64,000 bases of DNA, taken from positions 88,475-152,474 of the forward strand of contig DHNY01000006.1 in assembly GCA_002409625.1 (NCBI GenBank), in the 5' to 3' direction. Under the pieces are notes generated by a model. The model did no database searches. It saw only the letters and a list, made by a program, of their open reading frames with translations, and was not told where the DNA came from. The stretch comes from Anaerolineaceae bacterium UBA5404. Its GTDB lineage: Bacteria > Chloroflexota > Anaerolineae > Anaerolineales > Anaerolineaceae. Shown here piece after piece: positions 1 through 9,075 of the stretch; position 1 is the stretch's first letter; each line of letters opens with the position of its first letter. The translations under genes and the position numbers were made by a program.

Positions 1-158
1 AAGACTATGAAATCTGGGTTCGAGACTTTTCTGTGTCTATAAATGGGAGTTTCTACGTAAACTGTAAATTCATTGGGAAGATTATCCCTAAGCGCCTTGA
101 AGACTAATTTTTCACCGTTGGTGGCATTCTTCCTTAAATGACCAATAATTTGAGCCAT
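1..158 (-). CDS. NERD-domain (nuclease-related) protein, N-terminus only
   Basis: The reading frame starts at 158 and runs off the left edge, giving 52 residues. It begins MAQIIGHLRKNATNGEKLVF and continues with a segment ending PDFIV. A GEK-type helix followed about 35 residues later by a PDFIV strand is how NERD domains begin. A strong ribosome site (GGAGGA) lies six bases before the ATG. NERD domains occur alone or in front of UvrD-type helicases or kinases, so the full architecture is unknown. Confidence 0.6.
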   Translation of the reverse strand, partial: MAQIIGHLRKNATNGEKLVFKALRDNLPNEFTVYVETPIYRHRKVSNPDFIV

Positions 159-306
159 AAATCCTCCATGAGAAACCAAAATGAAACAGACTATATTCTT
201 TAGATAAGTATATCTAAGGAGGTAATAGTCTACAAGGGATATTGTTTATTCCTTAATCTTGTTTAGGTTTTACCTAACAATAAAAGCAAACAAGATTAAT
301 TTGGGG

Positions 307-2625
307 CTAACTCAACACTTCCAGCTTTGCCATGGAGGCGACGAGGGCTTTGAGTCCATAGCCTTCAAAGTAGACTTCCACCGTCTCATCACCAAATTCG
401 ATTTTGCTACTTTTCACTACACCTCTGCCATAGGTGGCGTGTTTGACCTGTTGACCGGCTTTGTATTTCGTTTTGGGTGGGTCTTTGGGGACGCTTTTTT
501 GTTGCATCCAGGCAGGGTTTTCCCATCTTGAGCCACCTGAGCTACTCCGTTTACCGCTCGAACCAGACCCGCGACCATAAGAGGACCCGTAGCCAGAACC
601 ATAAGACGAGCCACGCCCAAAACTGCCTTCACCAAACAGACTGTTATCATAACCGTCCCTGCCGTATCCACGACTGTCATAGTTATAACGGCTGGGTAAT
701 CCGCGCGGGCTGCCGGTGAGGTGCTCTTCGGGAATGTCATCCAAGAAGCGCGATGCCAGGGTTTCTTCATACGAGCCATAAGGGCTGCGTCGGCGGCGCG
801 CACGGCTAAGGGTCAGCCTGGACTTGGCGCGGGTGATGCCAACGTATAAAAGGCGGCGTTCTTCAGCCAGTTCCTCATCATCATCCACTGCGCGACGGTG
901 AGGCAAAATGTTCTCATCCAAGCCGACAATAAAGACCTGGTCAAATTCCAGACCCTTAGCGGCGTGCAGGGTGAGCATGGTGGGGGCTTCAACATTTTCG
1001 GGCAGGGTGTCCTGGTCAGAAACCAGTGCCATACTTTCAAGGAAGTTGGCTAAACCTTCTTCTTCATATTCCAAAACGACTGAGCGCAACTCAAGCAGGT
1101 TTTCCCAACGGTCCTGTCCCTCTTCGCTTTTATCACGGATGTAGGGTTCGTAGCCGGTGTCCACCACAATGCGGTCAAAAAGCAGCACCAAGCTGTTGTG
1201 TTGGGCGGTTTCGCGCCATTTGAGCAGCATTGTGCCAAAAGTCGCCAGTTTAGCGCCTTCACGTCCCATACTTTCCAGCAGATCAGCGCGCCCGTGTGCC
1301 AAATCAAGCAGCACCTCTCCCATCGTCAAGCCAGAAGCAGCAGCCTGAGCTTGCAGACTTTCGAGTGTTTTCGCGCCAATGCCACGTGGCGGTAGGTTTA
1401 TGCAACGGCGTAAAGAAATTTCATCCAGCGGGTTATGCACCAGGCGTAAGAAGGCGAGCATGTCTTTGACTTCGCGACGGCCATAAAAGCGTTGCGCGCC
1501 AACCAAGCGGTAGTTGATGCCTTCACGGCGGAAAGCCTCTTCAAACAAGCGCGATTGGGCGTTGGTGCGGTACATGATGGCAAAGTTGCCCGGTTTTTGC
1601 CCACGCATGCGAATGCCATCGCGAATGGCACTGACTACCGCTTGGGCTTCTTCGCGGTCATCCTCGGCGACAATCATGGTGATTTTTTCGCCTTTTTCGC
1701 GGACGGTTTCGAGCTGTTTGTGGGTGCGGTTTTTGTTGCGGTCGATGACTGCCATGGCACTGTCGAGGATATTTTGGCTGGAGCGGTAGTTTTGCTCGAG
1801 CAGGAAAACTTTGGCATCCTTGAAATCTTTTTTGAAACGGTTTAGGTTGCGGTAATCCGCGCCACGCCAGCGGTAAATGCTTTGATCTTCATCACCAACC
1901 ACATAGAGGTTGCTGTGTGTACACGCCAGGTTTTTGAGGATGGCGTACTGCGCCAGGTTGGTGTCCTGGAACTCGTCAACCAAAATGTGTTCAAACTTAT
2001 GCGAATAAGTTTCGCGCACGATGGGATATTCGTCCAAGAGGCGGGTGGTATAGACCAGCATGTCGTCAAAGTCCATGGCGTTGTTTTTGATGAGGCGTTC
2101 CTGATAGATGCGGTACAGGCGCTGGGTTTGCTCGTCATGGAAGCTGGAGATGGGAAATTCTTCAGGCGTGATGAGCTCGTTTTTGGCGCGGGAGATTTCG
2201 TTAAGGTAAGAAGCCGGGCGGTAAAGTTTTTCGTCCAGATTATTTTCACGGATAATTTCTTTGAGCAGGGCTTCTTGATCGTCCTGATCAAAGATGACAT
2301 AGTCGCGGGTAACTGGCAAGAGATCGGCTTCGCGGCGCAGGATTTTGCCACAAATCGCGTGAAAAGTGCCCAACCAAATCCCATCAGCGTTTGCGCCCAG
2401 AATTTTTGTCACACGGTCGCCCATCTCACGGGCGGCTTTATTGGTAAAGGTAACCGCGAGGATGTTCCAAGCCGGCACGTTCATCGCGCCAACCAGGTAA
2501 GCGATGCGGTAGGTGAGTACCCGGGTTTTACCAGATCCAGGACCAGCCAGCACAATGGTGGGACCAGGCGGGGCTGCCACGGCGCGTTGTTGTTGTTCGT
2601 TGAGTATCTTTAATAAGTCTTCCAT
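307..2625 (-). CDS. pcrA: UvrD/PcrA-type 3'-5' DNA helicase
   Basis: SF1A helicase of 772 residues, counting from the ATG at 2625, which has AAGG upstream; a longer TTG-started form to 2643 is possible. All helicase motifs are readable: Walker A GPGSGKT (28-34), VTFTNKAAREM, VDEFQDTN, GDEDQSIYRWRGAD, QNYRSS, TLHAAKGLEFD and LLYVGITRAK. A Gly/Ser/Tyr-rich linker near residues 655-715 leads to a C-terminal KHATYGRGVV domain, like the RNA-polymerase-binding Tudor-like domain of PcrA. The family acts in nucleotide excision repair and in removing RecA or stalled polymerase. It lies just downstream of holB on the same strand and may be co-transcribed with it. Confidence 0.93.
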   Translation of the reverse strand: MEDLLKILNEQQQRAVAAPPGPTIVLAGPGSGKTRVLTYRIAYLVGAMNVPAWNILAVTFTNKAAREMGDRVTKILGANADGIWLGTFHAICGKILRREADLLPVTRDYVIFDQDDQEALLKEIIRENNLDEKLYRPASYLNEISRAKNELITPEEFPISSFHDEQTQRLYRIYQERLIKNNAMDFDDMLVYTTRLLDEYPIVRETYSHKFEHILVDEFQDTNLAQYAILKNLACTHSNLYVVGDEDQSIYRWRGADYRNLNRFKKDFKDAKVFLLEQNYRSSQNILDSAMAVIDRNKNRTHKQLETVREKGEKITMIVAEDDREEAQAVVSAIRDGIRMRGQKPGNFAIMYRTNAQSRLFEEAFRREGINYRLVGAQRFYGRREVKDMLAFLRLVHNPLDEISLRRCINLPPRGIGAKTLESLQAQAAASGLTMGEVLLDLAHGRADLLESMGREGAKLATFGTMLLKWRETAQHNSLVLLFDRIVVDTGYEPYIRDKSEEGQDRWENLLELRSVVLEYEEEGLANFLESMALVSDQDTLPENVEAPTMLTLHAAKGLEFDQVFIVGLDENILPHRRAVDDDEELAEERRLLYVGITRAKSRLTLSRARRRRSPYGSYEETLASRFLDDIPEEHLTGSPRGLPSRYNYDSRGYGRDGYDNSLFGEGSFGRGSSYGSGYGSSYGRGSGSSGKRSSSGGSRWENPAWMQQKSVPKDPPKTKYKAGQQVKHATYGRGVVKSSKIEFGDETVEVYFEGYGLKALVASMAKLEVLS

Positions 2626-2705
2626 AATTGCCTTGTGTCTCAATCCTAAATCATTAAGTCCGAAAATACAACGACTTTTAAGCTTGGTTTTTATGATACA
2701 AGTTC

Positions 2706-3710
2706 TTAAACCTTGAGACGGGGAATATTGAGCAGAATGTTTTCGATGATCAAACGCGGGTTGACGTTGGCATCGATTTGCTCTAAGCCTTTTTCATGGG
2801 CTTTGAGGATGCTTTCAATTTGGGAGAGCTCGAGCTGGGATGCGAGAGTTTTTAGGGCGGATTCATGCCTTAGGTTGACCAAAGGAAGCCCGGCTTGGCT
2901 TTGGGTGATAAGGATATCGCGCCAAAAAGTGAGCCAAACGCTTAGTAAAAAGGCGCTATTTTGGCGTTGATTGCCTTTGCTTTTACTGAGGGTTTCTGCA
3001 TATTGCAAACGGGCGCGTTTGCTTTGGGGCAAGATGTCCAACAGCTGTGCCAAGGCATCTTCGTATTGATCCAGCTGGCTTTCGTCCTGGGCATATCGCA
3101 TGGCAGTGCCCACACGTCCACCGGAAAGGTGGGCTAAGCGTTGTGCTTCTTCATCAGAGAGTTGCAACGTGTTTTGGAGCACTTGAGCGCAATTTTGCAC
3201 GCTTAATGGTCGCAAGCGCAAGATACCACAGCGCGAGGCGATGGTTTCAAGCAGGTTTTCCCGCGCATCGGCAGTGAGGATGAGAATGGCTCGGCTTGGG
3301 GGTTCTTCAAGCGATTTTAGCAAGGCATTTGAGGCGGCGATGGTCGCGTTTTGGAAATCCGGAATGATTACCACACGCCATTGGCTTTGATAAGGCGCCA
3401 GGGCAAGACTTTGCTGCATCTGACGAATTTGGTCGATGCGCAATTCACGGGAGTTTTCAGCAGGGCGCAGGATGCTGAGGTCCGCCCAGGCTTCGGCTTC
3501 AATTTGGCGGCAGGCGGTGCATTCGTCACAGAAGTCATTTTCTGCGGGTGGATTTTGGCAATTAAGCGCTTTTACGAAGGCTTTTGCCAGGGTCCGGCGA
3601 CCAACACCTTTGGGACCAGTGATGAGATAAGCATGCCGGATTTTTTCGGGTTGGGTTTGTTCTTTGAGGTATGCCACTGCACCTTCGTGGCCGTGAATTT
3701 TCCATGTCAT
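2706..3710 (-). CDS. holB: DNA polymerase III delta' subunit
   Basis: AAA+ clamp-loader subunit of 334 residues. A degenerate Walker A (GPKGVGRRT, 32-40) is followed by a zinc module with Cys at about 51, 61, 64 and 67 (CDECTAC). Further on are a NALLKSLEEPP sensor region and the SRC motif (ASRCGILRLRPL). This order is diagnostic for HolB/DnaX-type proteins. DnaX would normally have an intact P-loop and a longer C-terminus, so delta' is preferred. It would work in the replication clamp loader. The gene precedes pcrA with an 80-bp gap. Confidence 0.88.
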   Translation of the reverse strand: MTWKIHGHEGAVAYLKEQTQPEKIRHAYLITGPKGVGRRTLAKAFVKALNCQNPPAENDFCDECTACRQIEAEAWADLSILRPAENSRELRIDQIRQMQQSLALAPYQSQWRVVIIPDFQNATIAASNALLKSLEEPPSRAILILTADARENLLETIASRCGILRLRPLSVQNCAQVLQNTLQLSDEEAQRLAHLSGGRVGTAMRYAQDESQLDQYEDALAQLLDILPQSKRARLQYAETLSKSKGNQRQNSAFLLSVWLTFWRDILITQSQAGLPLVNLRHESALKTLASQLELSQIESILKAHEKGLEQIDANVNPRLIIENILLNIPRLKV

Positions 3711-3743
3711 ATGCGAATTTTAGCACAGATGGATGGGGTTTTC

Positions 3744-4313
3744 TTATAAAACGGCGCTTAAAAGCAGATCGATGCCCAGATAGCTCAGACCACACAGGAA
3801 CATCACCAGAATGGGATTCCACTTGAACCTGCGTAAGATAAAAAAAGCAATTGCGAAGATGACCAAGCCTAGCCAATTGGTGTTGGCAAGGATTTTGGGC
3901 TGGTTGCTAAAAAGTAGCAGGAGCAAAATCGAGAGACCGGCAGACATGATCAAAGAAATAACCACTGGACGGATGGTTGAAAGCGTGCCATGCAGGAGGT
4001 CTAACTTTTTGTAACGGATGTAGAGGTAGGCTAGAAGCGAAACGATAATCAGGGAGGGTAGGATACTGCCAAAGGTGGCGACAATTGCCCCAGGGATGCC
4101 AGCCATACGGTTGCCAACGAAGGTCGCGCCGTTGATGAAGATTGGTCCGGGGGTCATTTCCGCAATGGTGATGAGATGGGTGAATTCGTTGAGGCTCATC
4201 CATCCCCGTGTGTCAACCACCGCGCTTTGGATTAGGGGAATAGCCGCGTAGCCACCGCCGATGCTAAATAACCCGACTTGCAAAAAGCTGAGGAAGAGTT
4301 GCAGGTAAATCAT
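3744..4313 (-). CDS. chrA: Chromate transporter, half-size protein 2
   Basis: Membrane protein of 189 residues with about six hydrophobic segments. It has the ChrA signature near its N-terminus: QVGLFSIGGGYAAIPL, followed by EMTPGPIFINGATFVG. Its start overlaps the end of the upstream half-size paralogue by four bases (ATGA). Such pairs are the split form of the CHR family; the two halves are thought to work together in anion (chromate/sulfate) transport. Substrate is inferred from family membership only. Confidence 0.85.
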   Translation of the reverse strand: MIYLQLFLSFLQVGLFSIGGGYAAIPLIQSAVVDTRGWMSLNEFTHLITIAEMTPGPIFINGATFVGNRMAGIPGAIVATFGSILPSLIIVSLLAYLYIRYKKLDLLHGTLSTIRPVVISLIMSAGLSILLLLLFSNQPKILANTNWLGLVIFAIAFFILRRFKWNPILVMFLCGLSYLGIDLLLSAVL

Positions 4314-4909
4314 GGCAGCAAAACTCGCTTTCTGTCTAACAAGCTTACCAGGAAGCCAATCAATGCGGCTGGCAGGATGATGAGCACGACGTTTACTTTT
4401 GCAAGGAAGACGAGAATGAAAGCCAGCGCCATCAGAATGACATAGATGGGACGTTGGCGTTTGGCGAGTTTTCCGGTTAGGTCAAAAGCCACGTCCAAGA
4501 TAAGCGCGGCGACACCAGCTTGCATGCCTTTGAGCATCAGCGCGATGTATTTATTGGCGATGAAAGCTTCATAGAAGAAGGAAATAACGGTGATGATGGT
4601 CATTGGCGGCAAAATGATGCCTAAAACTGCTGCCACCATACCCCAAAAGCCAGCGATATTCCAGCCCATCAATATGGCGGTGTTGACCGCAATTGCACCA
4701 GGGGAGCTTTGCGCCAAGGCGATCATATCGAGCATTTCATCTTCGGTAATCCACTTCATCTTCTCGACAAAGGTCTTTTTGATGAAATTGACAATCACAA
4801 ATCCGCCGCCAAAAGTAACGCTGCTAATATACAGCATGTTGATGAAAAGCTTCCAGAGAATGGTGGCTTTGGTTGACGCTTTGCGTTCGTGATGGCTTAT
4901 GTTTTCCAC
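4310..4909 (-). CDS. chrA: Chromate transporter, half-size protein 1
   Basis: Membrane protein of 199 residues, the first of a translationally coupled CHR-family pair. SSVTFGGGFVIVNFIKK followed by LAQSSPGAIAVNTAILMGW is the paired CHR motif: the Gly-rich loop and the SPGA segment. The N-terminal 25 residues are polar, then about six hydrophobic helices follow. The partner at 3744-4313 begins inside its stop codon, which supports a two-gene operon making a heteromeric transporter. Confidence 0.85.
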   Translation of the reverse strand: MENISHHERKASTKATILWKLFINMLYISSVTFGGGFVIVNFIKKTFVEKMKWITEDEMLDMIALAQSSPGAIAVNTAILMGWNIAGFWGMVAAVLGIILPPMTIITVISFFYEAFIANKYIALMLKGMQAGVAALILDVAFDLTGKLAKRQRPIYVILMALAFILVFLAKVNVVLIILPAALIGFLVSLLDRKRVLLP

Positions 4910-5088
4910 GCCTCCATTATAACCTTAGTGACCGCGATTTCCACATTGAAGGATAAGCCTGTTAGACTTAGTATAATAAGTAAAATTGTCGTTAGAAAAG
5001 CTTTGTTTTAAGGCTGTTAAAAGCTGTTTTGTTTAGACAAACGGCGGAAAACCATAAATCGATTTGCTATAGTCTTAGTGAGGTTAAT

Positions 5089-5721
5089 ATGCAAGCACTT
5101 ATCTCTCCAATTCCAAGCCCTTTTGCTCATTTTGTAAAAGAAATGTGGGCGGATATTCAAGCTGAATTAGGTGTTGAACAGGTCTGGAAAGACTTGTTGC
5201 CCCATTTTACCTGGCAGGTTTGCGAAAGTTATGACACCAATGACCTGATTCCATTGCTTGATGCCCTTTGCAAAAAGACAAAACCATTTTTTGTTGAAAC
5301 GACCGGTTTTGATCATTTTGATAATGATAAAGTTGTGCTTTTTAATGGGATCAAACCGGAATCTCACCTTAAAGCATTGCATAAAGAGCTTTGGCATTTG
5401 GCTGAACCTTTTATGAAAGGTAGCGAAGCTTACCATTACTATCATCCAGAGCTTTGGCACCCCCACATCACGATTGCTTCCAAGGACATGACGTTAGAGA
5501 CCATGCTAGCGGCTTCGGAGTTGCTTGATCATTGGGATACGCATTGGCGTTTTGAGGTCAACCGGATATTACTGGCAACCCAGGACGCGGAAGCCGAATT
5601 TGTGACAAAGTATGCATTCCTTTTGGGTGAGGGTTTGATTTTCTCGTTTACCGATGCGGTCGAGAAGCCGGATGATGGGATTGTGACGCTTAAAGGTGAT
5701 TTGGGATTGCCTAAGTTCTAG
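5089..5721 (+). CDS. 2'-5' RNA ligase / cyclic phosphodiesterase-like protein
   Basis: Protein of 210 residues, starting at the ATG at 5089 behind a GAGGTT ribosome site. An upstream in-frame ATG at 5029 lacks one. Two HxT-type motifs are visible: PHFTWQV near residue 40 and HPHITIA near residue 125. These are the catalytic signature of the 2H phosphoesterase superfamily (LigT, YjcG). Members cleave or form 2'-5' or 2',3'-cyclic phosphodiester bonds in RNA or nucleotides; the real substrate cannot be told here. It is not obviously in an operon. Confidence 0.72.
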   Translation: MQALISPIPSPFAHFVKEMWADIQAELGVEQVWKDLLPHFTWQVCESYDTNDLIPLLDALCKKTKPFFVETTGFDHFDNDKVVLFNGIKPESHLKALHKELWHLAEPFMKGSEAYHYYHPELWHPHITIASKDMTLETMLAASELLDHWDTHWRFEVNRILLATQDAEAEFVTKYAFLLGEGLIFSFTDAVEKPDDGIVTLKGDLGLPKF

Positions 5722-5793
5722 GTATTATCAAGTCTTGGCGCTTTGACGAGCATGTGGAAGAGATAAAGGCGGAAAGAAAAAAGTGAGGTTTTT

Positions 5794-6708
5794 ATGACTG
5801 TAGCATTAAGTGTGCGAAACTTGCGCAAAGCTTACAATGGGACTCTCGCTGTGGATGACATTTCCTTTGATGTTATGCGAGGCGAGAAGTTTATTTTTGT
5901 GGGTCCCAACGGCGCGGGTAAATCAACAACTATTAAGATTATTTCCACCCTGCTCGAAAAGAACGCCGGCACGGTAAAGTACGGTGATTTGACGGTTGGT
6001 GTGGATGATGACGCAATTCGCAAGAAGATTGGCGTTGTCTTTCAGCACCATGTTTTGGATGACGAGTTCACTGTGCGTGAAAATCTGGTTTGCCGTGGCG
6101 GTTTTTATGATATGAACGCCAGCGAAGTTAGAAAACGCGCGGACGAAGTGATTGAACTTTTAGATATGCACAATTTTGCCAATCAGCGCTATGGCAAACT
6201 TTCGGGTGGTCAACGGCGCAGGGCGGATATTGGCAGGGCTTTGATGCAAAGGCCAGAAATCCTGTTTTTGGATGAGCCAACAACTGGCTTGGATCCGCAA
6301 ACCCGTTTGGTGGTTTGGGACATCATCAACGGCATTCAGCAGGATTTGGGCATGACCATCTTCCTGACCACCCACTATATGGAAGAAACGGATGATGCCA
6401 GTAATGTGGTTATCATCGACAATGGCAAAATCGTGGCAACGGGCACGCCTGCCGCGCTCAAGACTCAATATGCGCCAAATCTGCTCAATCTTTACCCACG
6501 GGATATTGAAAAGGTATCCGCCTTTTTGCGCGAACGTGGCTATGAACCCAAACTAAAAGAAGATACGCTGCGGGTCACCATCAAGAACGCTTTTGAAGCG
6601 CTCGCGTTGGTGGAAGCTTTGCGTGAGGACATCCATAATTTTGAGGTGGTTAATGGGCGCATGGATGATGTCTTTATTGCTATCACCGGAAAGGCGATAA
6701 GAGAATGA
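5794..6708 (+). CDS. ABC exporter ATP-binding protein (DrrA/CcmA type)
   Basis: Nucleotide-binding subunit of 304 residues. Walker A is GPNGAGKST (37-45), the Q-loop is FQHHVLDDE, the signature is LSGGQRRRADIGRAL, Walker B is ILFLDEPTTGLDP and the switch histidine is in LTTHYMEE. A C-terminal extension of about 90 residues matches the drug-resistance (DrrA) subgroup. It overlaps the downstream permease by four bases, so the two form one exporter. The substrate is unknown; antibiotics, lipids and peptides are all possible. Confidence 0.93.
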   Translation: MTVALSVRNLRKAYNGTLAVDDISFDVMRGEKFIFVGPNGAGKSTTIKIISTLLEKNAGTVKYGDLTVGVDDDAIRKKIGVVFQHHVLDDEFTVRENLVCRGGFYDMNASEVRKRADEVIELLDMHNFANQRYGKLSGGQRRRADIGRALMQRPEILFLDEPTTGLDPQTRLVVWDIINGIQQDLGMTIFLTTHYMEETDDASNVVIIDNGKIVATGTPAALKTQYAPNLLNLYPRDIEKVSAFLRERGYEPKLKEDTLRVTIKNAFEALALVEALREDIHNFEVVNGRMDDVFIAITGKAIRE

Positions 6709-7571
6709 AAGCAATTACACGTATTGCAAAAAGAGTTTTCAAGCTCTTTTTTAGAGATAAATCAGCTATCTTTTTTACGCTGTTGGCATCGATTATTTTG
6801 CTGACCATTTACCTGCTCTTCCTCAACCGTGCTTTTTTCTCGGAAAAGCAAATGGCAATGATGCCAGACCTTATCTATTTTCAAAATGCTTGGTTGATGG
6901 CAGGATTGGCTGTGGTGACGGCCTTTTCGGCGAGCTTTACAGCACTGGCACAAATGCCGGTGGACCGTAAATCAAAAGCCTTTGACGACTTTCAGGTTGC
7001 GCCCATCCGTCGCAGCCAAATTGTGGCTGGCTATATTCTGGGGAGCACCTTTACCGCCTTTGTGATGTCCTTGGCGACGATTGCTTTTACCTATGGCTAT
7101 CTTCTCATTCAAAAGACGACATTGCCAAGCCCGCAAAACACCTTGCTGATTATCGCGGCGACCTTGTTGACGACCTTGGTTTCGAGTGGCTTGGCTTTTC
7201 TCTTTGCCAGTGGGCGCAATTCTGTGCGCAGTTACGGTTCGATAAGCAGCTTGATGCTGACCCTGATTGGTTTCTTTGCCGGCGCTTATATTCCCTTTGG
7301 CACATTGGGAAATTCGGTTCGGGCTTTTATGTCCTGGTTACCTTTTAGCCACATGGCCAGCCTGGCACGCAAGTTTTATTTGGCTGATGTAATCAAAGCC
7401 ATGAACATCCCAAGTCAGTTTGATATGGCTGATTTTAGGATAAAGTTTGGCGTGGATTTGGAGATGCTGGGTAAAACGGTGAGCCCATGGCTGAGCGCGG
7501 GCTTGATTCTCTTATGGGCATTGCTTTTCTTTGGTATTGGACTGTTTAGGATTCGCAAGGAACAGGACTGA
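6705..7571 (+). CDS. ABC-2 type permease
   Basis: Integral membrane protein of 288 residues with about six transmembrane segments and an extracytoplasmic stretch after the first one (RAFFSEKQMA...). This is the ABC-2 layout. It overlaps the ATPase gene by four bases (ATGA) and is the membrane half of that exporter. PVDRKSKAFDDFQVAPIRRS after TM2 is the usual cytoplasmic coupling loop of the family. Confidence 0.88.
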   Translation: MKAITRIAKRVFKLFFRDKSAIFFTLLASIILLTIYLLFLNRAFFSEKQMAMMPDLIYFQNAWLMAGLAVVTAFSASFTALAQMPVDRKSKAFDDFQVAPIRRSQIVAGYILGSTFTAFVMSLATIAFTYGYLLIQKTTLPSPQNTLLIIAATLLTTLVSSGLAFLFASGRNSVRSYGSISSLMLTLIGFFAGAYIPFGTLGNSVRAFMSWLPFSHMASLARKFYLADVIKAMNIPSQFDMADFRIKFGVDLEMLGKTVSPWLSAGLILLWALLFFGIGLFRIRKEQD

Positions 7572-7573
7572 TT

Positions 7574-8440
7574 TTGGCTTTTGGGTTTGACTTTGAGGCA
7601 GTTGAAGCGCTGATGCCGGATTTGGCTTTGCCGGCTGAGGTGGCAGACCAGGTGCTTGCCTATCTCAAGGCGCGTCCTGCCTTAGGTGCTTTGGCTTCAA
7701 GGGCTTTTGCGGCTGAGGACGCTAACTTTGACATTTTGAGGCGCAAGCCTTTCACACGATTGGCACTGATTTGCGCCTTATTGCCGGGTTTGCATCAGCG
7801 TTTTGTGGATGCCGGCATGCCAAAACAGGTTTGGTTGGACAGTATCGATGATATCCGCTTGCGGCAAAGGCTTTATTTTGAGCGGACTGGCAAGGTCGGG
7901 CTGGCGAAAGGTGATGCGCGGTGGTATCGGCATTTAATTGGTTTCAAACTTTTTAAAATTGGCAGCCTGCAATTCCAGCCTTTTGAGATGCTCTATTTGG
8001 ATGAGGATGGTATCGGTGAGGATTTTATGCGCTTTAGTGAGGCGCAGAAGAAAAAACTGCCACCCGGAACGCCAGTGTTGAACACGCATATTCAGTACGG
8101 TGCCAATTTGGAGCCCTTAGCCTTGGCGAAAACATTTGAGGACGCGCGCGCCTTTTTTAGGACTTATTTTCCGGAAAGGGAGTTTAAGGCTTTTATCACC
8201 TATACCTGGCTTTTGCACCCGGGCTTGCACACTTTGTTGCCGGAAGACAGCAAGATTTTAGGCTTTGCCTCATTGTGGCAGGTGATTGGGCAGAATGGGG
8301 ATATGACCCAGGCTCTGGAGCGTATTTTTGGCGGTCGACGTAGAAGACACGCGGATTATCCGCAAGAAACCGCCTTACAACGCGCGGCATTGAAGGATTT
8401 AGGGGCTTTGGGCTATGCCTGTGGCATGATCGGGTTTTAG
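7574..8440 (+). CDS. Acyltransferase-domain protein, uncharacterised
   Basis: Soluble protein of 288 residues read from a TTG start two bases after the permease stop; no ATG lies nearby, so coupling to the ABC operon is likely. It has an N-terminal helical part and a C-terminal GNAT-like half with RREFKAFITYTWLLHP-type strands. It resembles the acyltransferase family found in Firmicutes and Anaerolineae whose substrate is unknown. The family call is from memory of the fold and motifs, not a search. No catalytic residue can be assigned. Confidence 0.5.
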   Translation: MAFGFDFEAVEALMPDLALPAEVADQVLAYLKARPALGALASRAFAAEDANFDILRRKPFTRLALICALLPGLHQRFVDAGMPKQVWLDSIDDIRLRQRLYFERTGKVGLAKGDARWYRHLIGFKLFKIGSLQFQPFEMLYLDEDGIGEDFMRFSEAQKKKLPPGTPVLNTHIQYGANLEPLALAKTFEDARAFFRTYFPEREFKAFITYTWLLHPGLHTLLPEDSKILGFASLWQVIGQNGDMTQALERIFGGRRRRHADYPQETALQRAALKDLGALGYACGMIGF

Positions 8441-8479
8441 CTTTTGTATGCTTCCCCTCCCGGATACATTTGTAAAAGA

Positions 8480-8764
8480 TTATCGTGTGTTGGAAGCAAG
8501 CACATAAGAGATATATTGGTTTAGGCTGACCCCTTGTTTTTCTGCGGCTTCGATTAAATCGATGTGGAGTTGGCGTGGCACGCGCAAAGAAATGCGTCCA
8601 TTTGCCTTTGAAATTCTTTCTTTGGTTTTCTCAAAGCTGATCAGTTCAAGGTCACCGCTTGCTTTTTGGGCTTGGTAGTCGAGAATCGCTTCAATTTCGT
8701 CAGCTTCGGGTCGAACGGCTGGATGTTGCTTTAGTTTGTTCTGTAGTTCGGTAGCTTTGCTCAT
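8480..8764 (-). CDS. RHH antitoxin (HicB/CopG-like)
   Basis: 94 residues from the ATG at 8764, which has GAGAGG upstream. The C-terminal half, GRISLRVPRQLHIDLIEAA followed by GVSLNQYISYVLA, is a ribbon-helix-helix DNA-binding fold. The N-terminal half (SKATELQNKLKQHP...) would bind the toxin. It lies downstream of, and overlaps by 65 bases, the RelE-like toxin gene. Toxin-first order is the less common arrangement. The pair's promoter with repeats lies at 9040-9075. Confidence 0.8.
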   Translation of the reverse strand: MSKATELQNKLKQHPAVRPEADEIEAILDYQAQKASGDLELISFEKTKERISKANGRISLRVPRQLHIDLIEAAEKQGVSLNQYISYVLASNTR

Positions 8765-9029
8765 TTGATTCCTCTCGTATCTTGTAAACATCACCTCTGG
8801 AGCCGATTTTTTGGATGACTAATGTGTCAGGATCTGTCTCGTAACTAAAGAGTATTCGATACGAGCCAACCCGTAATCTAAAAAATCCGGGGTAACCCAA
8901 TAAAGGTTTGAGGTCTCCTTCGCCCAAAAGCAAACCATTGATTGCTTTTTCTAAACGATTTCGCAGATCAGCGGGGCACTTTTCAAAGTATTTGTCAGCT
9001 TGCTTTGTGAGTAGAATTCTCATATGCAC
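8700..9029 (-). CDS. RelE/ParE-family toxin
   Basis: 109 residues. The first 80 or so are a RelE-fold mRNA interferase: ADKYFEKCPADLRNRLEKAI helices, then GFFRLRVGSYRILFSYE with the conserved R-x-G-x-Y-R-I core, and a final strand GSRGDVYKI. The last 25 residues are Ser/Thr/Arg-rich and arise because the frame runs on into the antitoxin gene. It would cleave ribosome-bound mRNA when the antitoxin is lost. Confidence 0.82.
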   Translation of the reverse strand: MHMRILLTKQADKYFEKCPADLRNRLEKAINGLLLGEGDLKPLLGYPGFFRLRVGSYRILFSYETDPDTLVIQKIGSRGDVYKIREESNEQSYRTTEQTKATSSRSTRS

Positions 9030-9039
9030 TTATGTGTAT

Positions 9040-9075
9040 GCGTATATGATAGCGTATATAATGACAACTTGTCAA
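9040..9075 (-). promoter_or_regulatory. Promoter and operator repeats of the 8480-9029 toxin-antitoxin pair
   Basis: On the minus strand TTGACA (9070-9075) and TATCAT (9046-9051) are separated by 18 bases. The -10 region lies within two direct copies of GCGTATAT (starting near 9040 and 9052), suitable for RHH antitoxin autoregulation. The 17-base leader before the ATG at 9029 is consistent. Confidence 0.6.

Noticed and set aside
1882..2613. 243-codon plus-strand ORF inside pcrA
   Set aside because: Antisense shadow of conserved helicase motifs.
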